From Amyelois transitella (Eukaryota > Arthropoda > Insecta > Lepidoptera > Pyralidae), in assembly GCF_032362555.1 (NCBI RefSeq), contig NC_083517.1:1322001-1386000 (forward strand): a stretch of DNA of 64,000 nt. Reading direction: 5' to 3'. Positions 25,101 to 37,500 of this stretch are shown here, in pieces. The first letter of the stretch is position 1. Each line of letters starts with the position of its first letter. Under the pieces are notes generated by a model. It ran no database searches, was not told the DNA's origin, and was given only the letters and a program-made list of their open reading frames with translations. The translations under genes were made by a program, and so were the position numbers.

Positions 25101-28100
25101 ACGTACAGACCACCTCAACGCAGAAGAGAAAGCCAACCTACTACAGCTTTGCTCACAATACTCAGATATATTTTATATTGATGGTGAAGCCTTGACATTC
25201 ACCAACCAAGTTAAACATTCTATTAAAACCACGGATGAGGTACCGATCTACACTAAAAGCCACAGGTATCCCTTTATACACAGACAAGAAGTCCGTGATC
25301 AAATTCAAAAAATGTTAGATCAGGGAATAATAAGGCCCTCGGAGTCTGCATGGAGCTCCCCCATCTGGGTAGTTCCCAAGAAATTAGATGCATCCGGCAA
25401 ACAAAAATGGCGTTTAGTTGTCGATTTTCGTAAACTAAACGAAAAGACTATTGACGACAAGTACCCTATACCGAACATCAATGACGTACTTGACAAGCTA
25501 GGAAAGTGTCAATACTTCACTACACTTGATTTGGCGTCCGGATTTTATCAATGCGAAATGAATCCACAAGATATACCTAAAACAGCCTTCAATGTAGAGC
25601 ACGGGCACTTTGAATTCCTTCGGATGCCGATGGGATTAAAAAATGCGCCATCAACCTTTCAAAGAGTGATGGACAATGTCCTTAGAGGCCTTCAAAATGA
25701 AATATGCCTGGTATACTTGGACGACATAATAGTCTTTAGTACTTCTCTCCAAGAGCACATCCTTAACCTTGAAAAGGTTTTTCAGAGACTCAGGGAATCT
25801 AACTTCAAAGTACAAATGGACAAGTCAGAGTTCCTCAAGCTTGAGACTGCCTATTTAGGTCACGTCATAACTCGTGACGGTATCAAGCCAAATCCCGATA
25901 AAATATCCGCAATAGTTAAATATCCAATCCCCAAAACCAGTAAGGAAATCAAACAATTTTTAGGCCTCCTCGGTTACTACCGAAAATTCATACCAGATTT
26001 TGCCCGTATAACCAAGCCAATGACCCACTGTCTTAAGAAAGGTCAGAGAATATCAATTGATAATCCGGCTTACGTTAAGTGTTTTGAGACATGTAAAAGC
26101 TTACTGACAAATGACCCCATACTTAAATACCCTGACTTTGAAAAAGAATTCATACTGACTACAGACGCAAGTAACTTCGCAATCGGAGCCATATTATCTC
26201 AAGGGCCCATAGGTTCCGACAAACCTATATCCTACGCGTCTCGTACTCTTAATACCAGTGAGACCAACTATAGCACAATAGAGAAAGAGCTATTAGCCAT
26301 AGTTTGGGCCACCAAGTATTTCAGGCCATACTTGTTTGGTAGAAAATTTAAGGTGTTAACAGATCATAAACCACTCCAGTGGCTAATGAGTCTGCGTGAA
26401 CCCAATTCTCGGCTTACAAGATGGAAACTGAAATTAAGCGAGTACGATTTCAGTGTCATATACAAAAAAGGCAAAAGCAATACGAACGCCGACGCACTGT
26501 CTAGGGTAGAAATTCACAATGAAGAATTAGACCAATTGTTAGACGACCTACAGTCCATAATAGGTAATCCATCAGAAAAACCACAGACATTACAGGGTTC
26601 CACAACAGCCACGGTACATACCAGTGAGGAGAACCCGATATTAGAAGTCCCCATTACCGATGAACCCCTTAATAAATTTCACCGACAGCTCGTCATAACT
26701 ATCGTAGGTGACGTAAAAAAGCGACCTGTCGTAACTAAACCATTTGATACACATACCCGAGTTTCAGTACAGATTTCGGAATCAAATTTAGAACAAGAAG
26801 TTATTAATACAGTCAAAGAATATGTAAATCCTAAAGTTAAGACTGGTATGTTGTTAAACCCCCCACTTGCGATGTATTCAATCATACCTATCATTCAAAA
26901 TAATTTCAAAAATTCAGCTATGAACCTTGTACTTTGTAAAAGTGAAATAGAGAATGTCAAACAGTACTTGAGGCAACAAGAAATAATCAGCAACTATCAC
27001 AATGGCAAAACTAACCATCGTGGTATAAATGAATGTTTCTTGTCCCTTTCTCATCGCTACTTTTGGCCCAAGATGAAAGAACACATCGCAAAATTTATAG
27101 GAGAATGTACCATATGCGGGCAGGCTAAATATGACAGAAACCCCGTTAAGCCACAATTTAATCTTGTCCCACCTGTGTCTAAGCCCTTCGAAGTAGTCCA
27201 TATGGATCTTTTCACTGCCCAAAACGAGAAATATCTAACTTTCATTGACGTTTTCTCGAAATATGCACAGGCATACATCCTTAGGGATGGTACAGCACTC
27301 AGCATCCTACAAGGGCTCCTAACATTCTGTACCCATCATGGACTTCCCTTAACAATAGTCACCGACCAGGGACCAGAGTTTAATAACCAAATGTTTTCAG
27401 AGTTCGTAAGATTACATAAAATAACACACCACAAGACCTTGGCCCATACACCTAGTGATAATGGCAACATAGAACGATTCCATTCTACCCTTCTTGAACA
27501 TCTCCGTATTCTTAGTATCCAACAAAAAACAGAGCCCATTGTTAATCTAATGCCTTATGCTCTCATAGCTTACAATAGTTCCGTACATAGTTTTACTAAG
27601 TGTAGACCATATGATCTAATAAATGGCCACTTTAACCCCCGAGATCCCATAGACATAGATGTTACTGGACACTTAATGCAACAGTACCTACAAACACACA
27701 AAGACCGAATGAAGACAGTGTACGAACTAATACATGACTCTACCACCGTTGAACGTGAGGCTATTATAGAGAACCGAAATAAAAATCGCGAGCCGGAAAT
27801 AGAATACCAACCCCAACAACAAGTTTTTATAACCAACCCTTCAGCCAGTAGGCAAAAGATAGCCCCAAGATATACCCAAGATACTGTATTGGCGGATTTG
27901 CCGATCCATATCTATACTTCTAAAAAGCGCGGCCCAATTGCAAAAGTTAGACTGAAAAGAATTCCCAAGTCAGCAAAATTGTTGCAGGTTACTCCTAACT
28001 CTGACCGTGACACGAGCGCAAGAAGTTCAAGTTGACAGCCTGGAAGACGGACCTGGACTTTTGCCCTTCAAATTGGGACCTACTAGACTAGTAACACATG

Positions 28101-31100
28101 ACCACTCCTTCCTACAATACATTGAGCTTAGTAGCATTGAGAAACATATTGAACTTGTTAAACACCAAATCGTAGAACTAAAAGTTAGATTACCTAATGA
28201 TACTTATCAAATATTTGAACACCAGGTAGATTACTTAAGTAACAAATTAAATAAAACAACATACGAACTGGACAGTCTAGAACCCCATCGTTTACGAAGA
28301 GGTCTCGTAGATGGTCTAGGGTCTATGATAAAAAGTATAACAGGAAATTTAGATTATACAGACGCTATAAACTATAATAAGGCCATTGAATCTCTTGAAA
28401 CCAATCAAAAGAAATTAGCTAGTAACTATAATACCCACGTTAGCTTAAATAAGGAGTGGATGGCTCATCATGCGAGTGTATTAGTTAGTCTAGTAGAAAA
28501 TCAAAAGAAACTTAACCATACATTGAATATTCTTCTAGACGACGAGATCCATAAGAATAGCAATCTGATAAAATACGCTAAGTTAGCTCAGTTCTTATCG
28601 ATCGTCACCAATAATATAGATGAACTCTCAAACGAATTACGCAGAATAGAAGATATATTGGCGTTCACTCGTACATCAAGTGTCCATCACTCGATGTTAA
28701 GAGTCGACATTTTAAGTAAGATTATTAGAAAACTTAAGGAATTATATAATAACGAACAATTATTAGATATAGATTTAAGAGACTATTATAATATCATACA
28801 GGCAGGTTCATATTATATGAATAGACAAATAGTTATAGTTTTCAAGTTTCCAATACTTTCAACAGAAACCTATGATCTTTATAAATTACCTATAGTACCC
28901 AACCAATATAACCAAATCCTAATACCCCCTCATCCTTTACTAGCAACCAACGGTAAAGAGTACATGTACATAGAGGCAGAATGCCCGAAGATACAATCTC
29001 GATACCTATGTCAACCAACAACTTACCAGCAAATTAGATCGGATTCTGACTGTATCCAGACACTCATCTTCAGACAGGCCATCGACGACTCCTGCCAGCA
29101 GATCACCGTCAATCTTACAAGAGAGACGCTAGAAAAGTTGGATGACAGACATTACATCCTAACTCTTCCACGGCCAACCAAAGTACGATTTACATGTGAG
29201 CGAGATGAATACCGAATTCTGCATCGTAGCCATCTCATTACTATTCCACGTCGGTGTTCAGTTCAAACAGATGACTTCACCATCTACAACTCTCAAGATC
29301 GCGTCGAAGGACAACCCGTCAAGATATTCAACATCCCCGATAACCCGGACCTACACATCTCATCGCAGCCAGCGATAACTCTTAATTCTATCGACCTGAA
29401 GATGCTTCGGAACATTCAAGATAGAGTTTTATCCCAGAAACCCATGGAAATGGACGAAGTGAATACAGCATCCCTATACCACACTACAGTACCATTATAT
29501 GTATTGCTGAGCATCACTGCAGTCGCAGCTACGGTTATATTAAGCCGCAAATATATGAACCGAAGACAGAATCCTGGAACCACAGACGATATCCCGAAGA
29601 CTGAAGAAACTTCCAGATCCACAACTATATACAGCATCCCAAGCCCTGCAAACAGAATATCGAACGCAACATTTTCGTTAAAGAACCTAAAATAGTTGCG
29701 TTTCTAAGGGTGGAGGTGTTACGGGATTGTCCTATAGGAAGACCGCTGACCTGTCACATCATTGCACACGGCACCGATGCAATGAATTGCGCAAGTGAAG
29801 TAAAGTGCCGACGCAGCAGCACGTGCAAGCCTCGACGCCCGCCCGGAGACCGGACGCCTCGGGCACTTGGGCTTCACACTTCGACCCATGCACTTACTTG
29901 TAATTAGTCGTAATTATAACTTGTAATTTCATTCTTTTAATAAATTAGTATTTTAAATTTTGGTTTTTTTTGAGACCTCCGACTCGCTGGACCATAATTA
30001 GCTAATTGGTCGTTAAATGAATCACGCGTAGAGAAAATTACTGGCGGAGTCAAAACAACATTTTTCAGAACAAAGCATTATGTTATGTAGGTATATTCTA
30101 AAATCTCAGCCTACAGCAGCTGACATAATTAAGAAAGCTAATGTTGTACATCTGACTAATGTTTTCAATATAGCAGAATGGAAACTAGACAGATTGTCAT
30201 GTTGTAAATAATGTGTGATTTGGATTTCATCCAAAACCTCACATATGTGATTGTTTATTCAACGTTTTTATACATTCAGATCACAAAAACCTTGTATACT
30301 ATGATATGTCCAGCATAAGTAAGTTTTTATTTAAATGAGGAAGACTTGTTAAATCAACGATTATTCACAAAAGGAAACAATTATTACCCTACATGATATT
30401 CTGACACTTACATTAAAGACAGCTAAATAAAACTAATAGTAACGAAGTATATTCTGAATCATGAACGCGCAGATCGTCCTGTAAATATGGAGTATCTGAT
30501 TCATCGGGAACACAGATTAGCGAACCTTTAACTTCTAAGTGGAATATCATGTTAGTCATAACCACGAGTTGTATTAAATTATGCTTTATGCGACGCTTTG
30601 TAAAAACACGATACAACACTATTTGTTGCAAATAAAATAATGATAATCATTATTAATAATGAAAAACATGATGGCGTATTGGTATTTAATAATGACAGTA
30701 AAGTTGTTCATGTGTTTAGTATTGAAAAGAACGACACAATTAAACAAACAAAAGCGCATGTTGATAAGTTTAATTTTACGGTCAGGCCACTCCCTCTTGG
30801 GAATACGTCGTCATCAAGAATTGGTTCATAAATAAATATGTCATCGAATAGTGTAAGAGTTATGGTATAACATGGCCGTCGCACCGGGTGGTATTTACTT
30901 CAAACCTAAAGGGTTAACTAAAGCTATTCAAAGGGAAAGCATTATGGGCCTTACCTTAGCGCGGAGTATGACAAGAGCGGAAATTTTTTAACATATATAT
31001 TTTTAAATTATTAAATAGTACTTTATCTCATCGCACGTTTCTTGTAACGATTATGTTATCTATTTATTTATATTTTCTACAAGCAGACAAGTCTTTCAAC

Positions 31101-34100
31101 AGATCTTTTTAGCAGTAAAACTTATTTTATCTTTCTGATTCACGGTCATAGATTCAAGGTTCGTTATTCAAACCCATCAATTGACTGGCTGGTAATAAAA
31201 TTTGCTTGAATAGAATCAAATCGATTACATAACCTAACCAACAACATAAGGATAGGTATGTGACTACATTCAAAATTTTACAAAGAACAGTATTGTCTTG
31301 TCTTATTAGGAACGTTAATGATGAAAATGATTTGTTCAAAATGAAACCAAAACAAATTGTTAAATTACATTACAGTCGTCTTGTATTGTACAGGTCACCA
31401 GCATAGTGTCTAATTGGAAATCATGTTTTCATCTGAACAGCATAAAGCGTAGGCCGACTTGTCAATAGTCATTAGAATAAGTTGACTCGTTATAAAGTTC
31501 TGCCTACGCGAACAACACGGAAACCGAACCCACGACATAACGGTCGATGACCGATGATATGTGTAATATTTGGATAGGTAGCACCGGTGCATTAAAGAGG
31601 GTGTGTAGCTGAAGCATCGATTTGGACGTAGCGGTTATAGCAGTCAAGATAATGTGAGTTTATCATGAAACTACTAATAATGTTCGGAAGAGAAATTTAC
31701 AAATTAAAATAGGCGATTTTTTTAAACGAAATTTGATCTTTGAGTCTGTTCAACCTTGATTTACCTAGATCTTAAAGTTGTAAAAAGTGACTTCACCACA
31801 TTCATTCTTTATAAAAAATTACAACATCGATAATAGTTTAACTTATGGAAAATATATAACCACACAATTATAATGGGGTGATGACACAGTATCGTGTAGA
31901 AATCAACACAACTTAGCATTGAAATTGATATTCGAGGCACAGTACGAAGTGTAAAGGTAACATTATTTAAAGCCTTATTTATATATTAAGAACACGATTA
32001 TTTATCATATTATTCACAATTAAAAATAAAAAAAAATACTATACATTTTCTTAAATCTCACTTTCTTTTCAAATGTCGTCAATGCAATGATTTACTTAGG
32101 CAAGACGTTAATTAACCTAAGTCAATTGTGGCCCCTTCATTTGCGACAAACTAAAAACGAAAGTAATTAACTCAATCAAACACTGAGGCGGTAAAAAATA
32201 ATTGTGAAATTCGATTACACACTCCCACTCGCAGATATCGTTATAAAGCCCAATTGTGAAAGTTTAAACAACTTAAAAATTTACTAGGTACATATATTAC
32301 TGATTCCGATGGAGTGAAATTTTCTCATCTCATGCAACGAAAAGTGGACGATCATCAGACATGCAATCATAACGGTTTATTATATAGTTACGGTAAAAGA
32401 TATAGCAAAATCTGTGCAATGATGATTCGTTTTAAACAATAAACCATATAAACACCCAAGAAATATTACACAGATTCCCATGAAAATTAATAAAAATATC
32501 TAACACGTTATTGATTTTCTGCAAAAAATATTTGTATTTTATTTATAATCAAATTTGTTCACAATTGTTACAACAGAACATTGAATTTTTGATTTGATTT
32601 GAAACAAGTTCTTATCGTTTTGATTGACATTGTAATACGAATCTTTCTTATTTTCTGCATTGCTCGTCCATTTATCACAGATGAGTCACACAGTTAAAAA
32701 ACAAACAATGCATTAAACCAAACAGACAAGACAATCGAATCAAGCAGGACATCATTTAAATAGCTTTACTCCGAAACTATGATTAAGTGAGATCAATTAT
32801 ACGCGTTGTAAACCTGCTGCAGGTCGTTGGCAGCGCAAATTTAGACTCGGGAAAGGTCAGGATATGAGTCACAATACTACCATCATACCGGTCACACATC
32901 ACTTTTAATGTAAGCGAGCAGCTGGTGAGACAGCTTATAATGATGACGTCTTCGTGGAGATAGATCGTAAGGACAGTGCTTCTAGGTATTGTTTTGAAAT
33001 CTATAATTTGAACTGCATTAATGACCAAATGTTGCCTTCAGTATAAATATCGTGTACAATTGAAAAATATACTGTACAGAACTATAAGGCGACTAAGTGA
33101 ATAGGCAAATACATCTTTATAGTGCAGCTTTTACCATAACCCATTATGGATACGGTGGTGAAGGTCAAACAAGAGTCCCTTCATGACATACCCAATCAAG
33201 GGTGCACCACAAGAAGAATGTGCAAACAGGTGTACCACAAGAAGAATGTGCAATACATTGGCACATTCTTCTTGTGTTGTTGTGTTGTCTATCATATAAT
33301 AAATGTCGTATACAATAGATGCACATTATGTGCTGACCAATCTAAAATATTACAGCAATATTAGGATTGAAAGTTGCAAATCATGATAACATCAACCAAC
33401 ATTTAGAGGCACTAAGGGTAACAAAGGAAATGAAGGGATGTGACTAGACACAACATTTACATTGGGACTAAAAGGTCATGGAAGGCGATGTTTATGTCGT
33501 ATATTTGTAGATAATTACTTAAGGAAAACTGTATGGTGTTTGTCAATTTTATCTTATCGCTTGTTGCCAACGTTCGATGACTCAGAAATTAACTTAGTGT
33601 TCAGTAGAAAAGATGTGCTTTTGGATAAATCACTCAGTGGGTCAGGTTTTATCTGTGGTCTTGTAGATTTCATAATTGATAAATACAATCATATTATTAC
33701 ACATACAATTAAAATGTTGAGTAATCTTTCCTTTTAATACTTGATGAAGATTGCCATGCCACCGATATTAACAAATTAATCTCAATTAAGACAGATATAG
33801 GTACCGACGCGGTTTAAGATATAAAAAGGTTCTATTATGAGTATGGTAGGTATAAGTTGGTGCCGTGTGGTTCCCGGCACCATTACAAAAAGAATAGTAC
33901 CACTCCATCTCTTTCCCATGGATGTCGTAAAAGGCGACTAAGGGATAGGCTTATAAATTTGGGATTCCTCTTTAAGGCGATGGGCTAGCAACCTGTCACT
34001 ATTTGAATCTCAAATCTATCATTAAGCCAAATAGCTGAACGTGGCCATTCAGTCTTTTCAAGACTGTTGGCTCTGTCTTCCCCGCAAGGGATATAGACGT

Positions 34101-34491
34101 GACCATATGTATGTAGGTATAAGTTCAAATGCGTCAACCCGTCTCGGCCACCGGGCCAACAGCATACATATCCCCACGGTATGAATGAAACTTGATCTTT
34201 AGAAAACGAGTTCGTGGCCAACAAGGTGAACCTTTATACCAGAAACAATGCAGTGACTGTTGTCCTTCGCAAAAAATATATTACCAATAGCTGCATTGAG
34301 ATTTTTAATAGCTTCGTAGAGTTTTATCGCCTTAGCTACGTGGACTTTTATAACCTTTAAAAAGTCATAATAAAAGTTGTTGATATCGCAATAGGCGGAA
34401 GTAAATGTGTTTAGCATTTAAGCGGAGGCATTTATACTCGATTAGGTGATTAACAAAAACTTCGTAACAATGATGAGGATTTCAGGCAATA

Positions 34492-34547
<56 letters not shown>

Positions 34548-37500
34548 AAAATATTTTATTTGATATCACAAACTTAACTATACTAAGTAACAGATTTTAC
34601 AATTTGTGCGTTGAATACTTATAACGGTAATAGGAAGAAGCGGTAATACAATTTAAAGAACCTTGGGACCTGAGGCCCGAGTCTCGCTCTGTTGGCCACC
34701 ACGACTGTAGGTCTGCCATCCTAATGAGCAGACTTCGGTTGTTCGTACAAGCCCCAATTCTTTATATTATTCGCCAGATACCGGTAAGAACAATGAAAAA
34801 TTTGATATAATGTACGCAGTTTTTAATTTCATTATAACAATAGAGAACAATGCTGGATTGGTCCAAACAAAACGGATATTGATTGCAACTATCACAAAGT
34901 TTCCCTTGACACTAATCACGCCATCCATATTTAATATGGCACGCAATTCCGAACTATCGACTACTAATTTATTGCAGCGTTAGATTTTAATACTAAAATC
35001 TTAAAGTGCTAAATTAAAGGATTAAAAAAAATATGTACCTACATCAAGTGAATTTCATCAAGTCAACAATCTGAGTGATTTAGGGTAGCTAATGAGATCT
35101 ATAATGTTTAAAAGTGTTTTTTTTTTACGACAAAGAAAAATAATGAGGAATGAAAGATAAACAGGATTTATAGCCTCCAATAAAGGAGAGTAATTTTATG
35201 TATGTACATAATTAAAGATGGCACAATTTTAATCAAATAAATATACTTCAAGAGTTTCTTAACAATTTAAGTAAACACCGTCTCAAATATCACTTTGTGA
35301 CGTCATTAAAAATGAAACATGTTAGGTGAACGTTAAAACTGAGTTGGCTTTATAATAATGCAGAGTTGCAGAATAATGACCGCGAACAGCGAGCGTGGGA
35401 ACTGTGGAACTTGGCCAGCTCCCTCGACCTGGTTCTGCACACGTCCGCGGATCGAGTGCCCCTTTGAATGTGTAAGTGAACGAAATCCGAGCACCACAAA
35501 ACTGTGACCTGACTGTATTGAAACTTTCTCGGTCGATTTGTCCGAATCCTGCATTTGCGGTTTGCGGTAGACAGTTTTGGGTCAATTGTATTTCATCAGT
35601 TTTGTGAACTTATTCTAGCTTTGTTTGTTTGTAATATCTTTATTGCATAGAAATTTACACAGTAACAAGAAAATAGTAAGTACATAGTTATAAAAGAAAC
35701 AAATCACTTGCAATGGCAGACTTATCCCATAAAGGGATCTCTTTCAGTCAACCGGCAAACAATAAAGGAACTAGATAATTCAGTAAAAAGCGGCTTTTTT
35801 GTGTGTGATTGTATTGTATGGACAATTTACCATATACTGATTGTATTAACAATAAAATTAAGATGAGTAAGGAAAAGGAATAATTATCTAATCAGTTATT
35901 AAGCCATCAAGATATTAGTGATGGCCATTAAAAGTTCATTGATATTAATACAAGTAGTTATTAAAATTGAAGTGTTCAAGATGCAATGACGCCATTCATT
36001 GATATTTTAGTGACAAATAAATGGTTTATAATAAAAATTGGCAATTTGTTAAACTGTTGATTAAAGTCATTTGTAAAAGAAATGTTTAGAATTCTGTTGA
36101 TTGTTATATTCAAATTCAAAATATTTATTCATTATTATAGGTTACTTCATATCCTTAATAATTGTCAAATCTTTTGGTTTCACAACATTGGTTGACGTCA
36201 AATAAATTACTTAAAACTAAGTTTACTGCCGCTTCCAAGGCGTCATTGCAGAAGAAGCGGTAAGAAACTGCAGTGCAGCATTTTCTTCAACAACGTCAAC
36301 TTCACAACTTTATTATATCTTCATAGCATAGAAGAAATTAATACATAGGCATGATATTTGTATTTTAAATAGAAACGTTGATTAGTAACGGCGTTGTTAT
36401 CCCATCAAGATATATCATTTAAGGCAAGCTTGCACTGGAACTGCATTATTAATTCCTCCTGCATCAGTGGGTAGGGATTCAACCCATACATGATCTATAT
36501 CCCCACACTTGGCACCATGCGATTCGCCAAATCTTAAATCATGCGAACGGATGTGATTTGGGTTTCCCTCCCCGGATCTCTTTTCCCTGATACATCCAAC
36601 TTGGCGATGTTCAACCCAAGAGTTATACTATACAGGTACTATTTGAGCTTGCATGCACCACCTCAGGCCTCATCTTGCTTATCGCCAGGCAGATTGAGAT
36701 CAAACGCACTCAAACTATTATAAAAAAAAAATTAGTCCAATCGCCTGGAATTATATTTATAATGAAGAGGAAGTTGAAGAAAATGCTGCAGTGCAGTTTG
36801 TTACCGCTTCATCTGCACTGACGCCTTAGAGCGGCAGTAAACTTAGTTTTAAGTAATTTATTTGACGTCAACCAATGTTGTTAGACCATGCGTTTTGAAA
36901 ATTATTAAGCAATACGAAGTATCCTATAATAATGAATAAAAATTTTGAATTTGAAATTTTGAATAGAATATAATTAGTAAAATCGTCTACACAAATAATT
37001 TGACAAATTCACATCAATATTTATTTCCTACTCGTGACTTGCATCTCACGTATACTCAAATACGTCGTATTACTATGAAAGAGAGTCATGAAAAGGTCAT
37101 TAGGGAGGTTTCCTACACGGCGACGCTGACAAATGATGGTTTGTGTTGTGGCACTAGTTGCAACAACAATATCTGAGGATCTTCGTACTATTGTGACAGA
37201 TATAGAATGAAACAAACAGAACGAAACGACGCTTATTTTCATAACTTTTGTTAAAAGAGAACTGCCTACAATCGATATCCTCATTTTTTAAAGGTCGGTT
37301 AAATTCCTAAAACCTTCTGCTAAGCGTAACAAACACTTTCCTGAAAACCGCTACAAAATTTCGTTCAGCGAAATGGGAAATAATCGCGGACAAACATATG
37401 TACATACAGGTTAAATTGAGAATACCTTTTTTTGAAGGAGGTTTATAATTATACCTTATACATACTACTCTGTCAAGAAAGTAGCGGGAAAAGATCAATA

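Larger units (their letters stand above)
22422..29999 (+). mobile_element. Complete endogenous retrovirus of errantivirus (gypsy/TED-like) type
   Basis: The 7,578-bp element has 283-bp LTRs at both ends that read as identical, a 4-bp AGCT target duplication (22418-22421 and 30000-30003), a primer-binding site, a polypurine tract, and open gag, pol and env frames in that order. Pol order is protease, reverse transcriptase, RNase H, integrase, as in Metaviridae. Presence of an env with a furin-type site and a membrane anchor places it with insect errantiviruses. It lies antisense to the FAM89-like gene, inside its large intron. Identical LTRs mean that it inserted recently. It could be active, although this cannot be shown from sequence alone. 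Confidence 0.95.

Noticed and set aside
33462-33737. 91-codon frame with 'IFVDNYLRKTVW', faintly like a piggyBac segment
   Set aside because: The resemblance is too short, no catalytic residues are visible, and flanking frames are closed.
36105-36972. One fold-back transposon made of the two LINE-type ends
   Set aside because: The arms differ by roughly 15% by eye and each has a simple-sequence tail, so two independent LINE insertions fit better.
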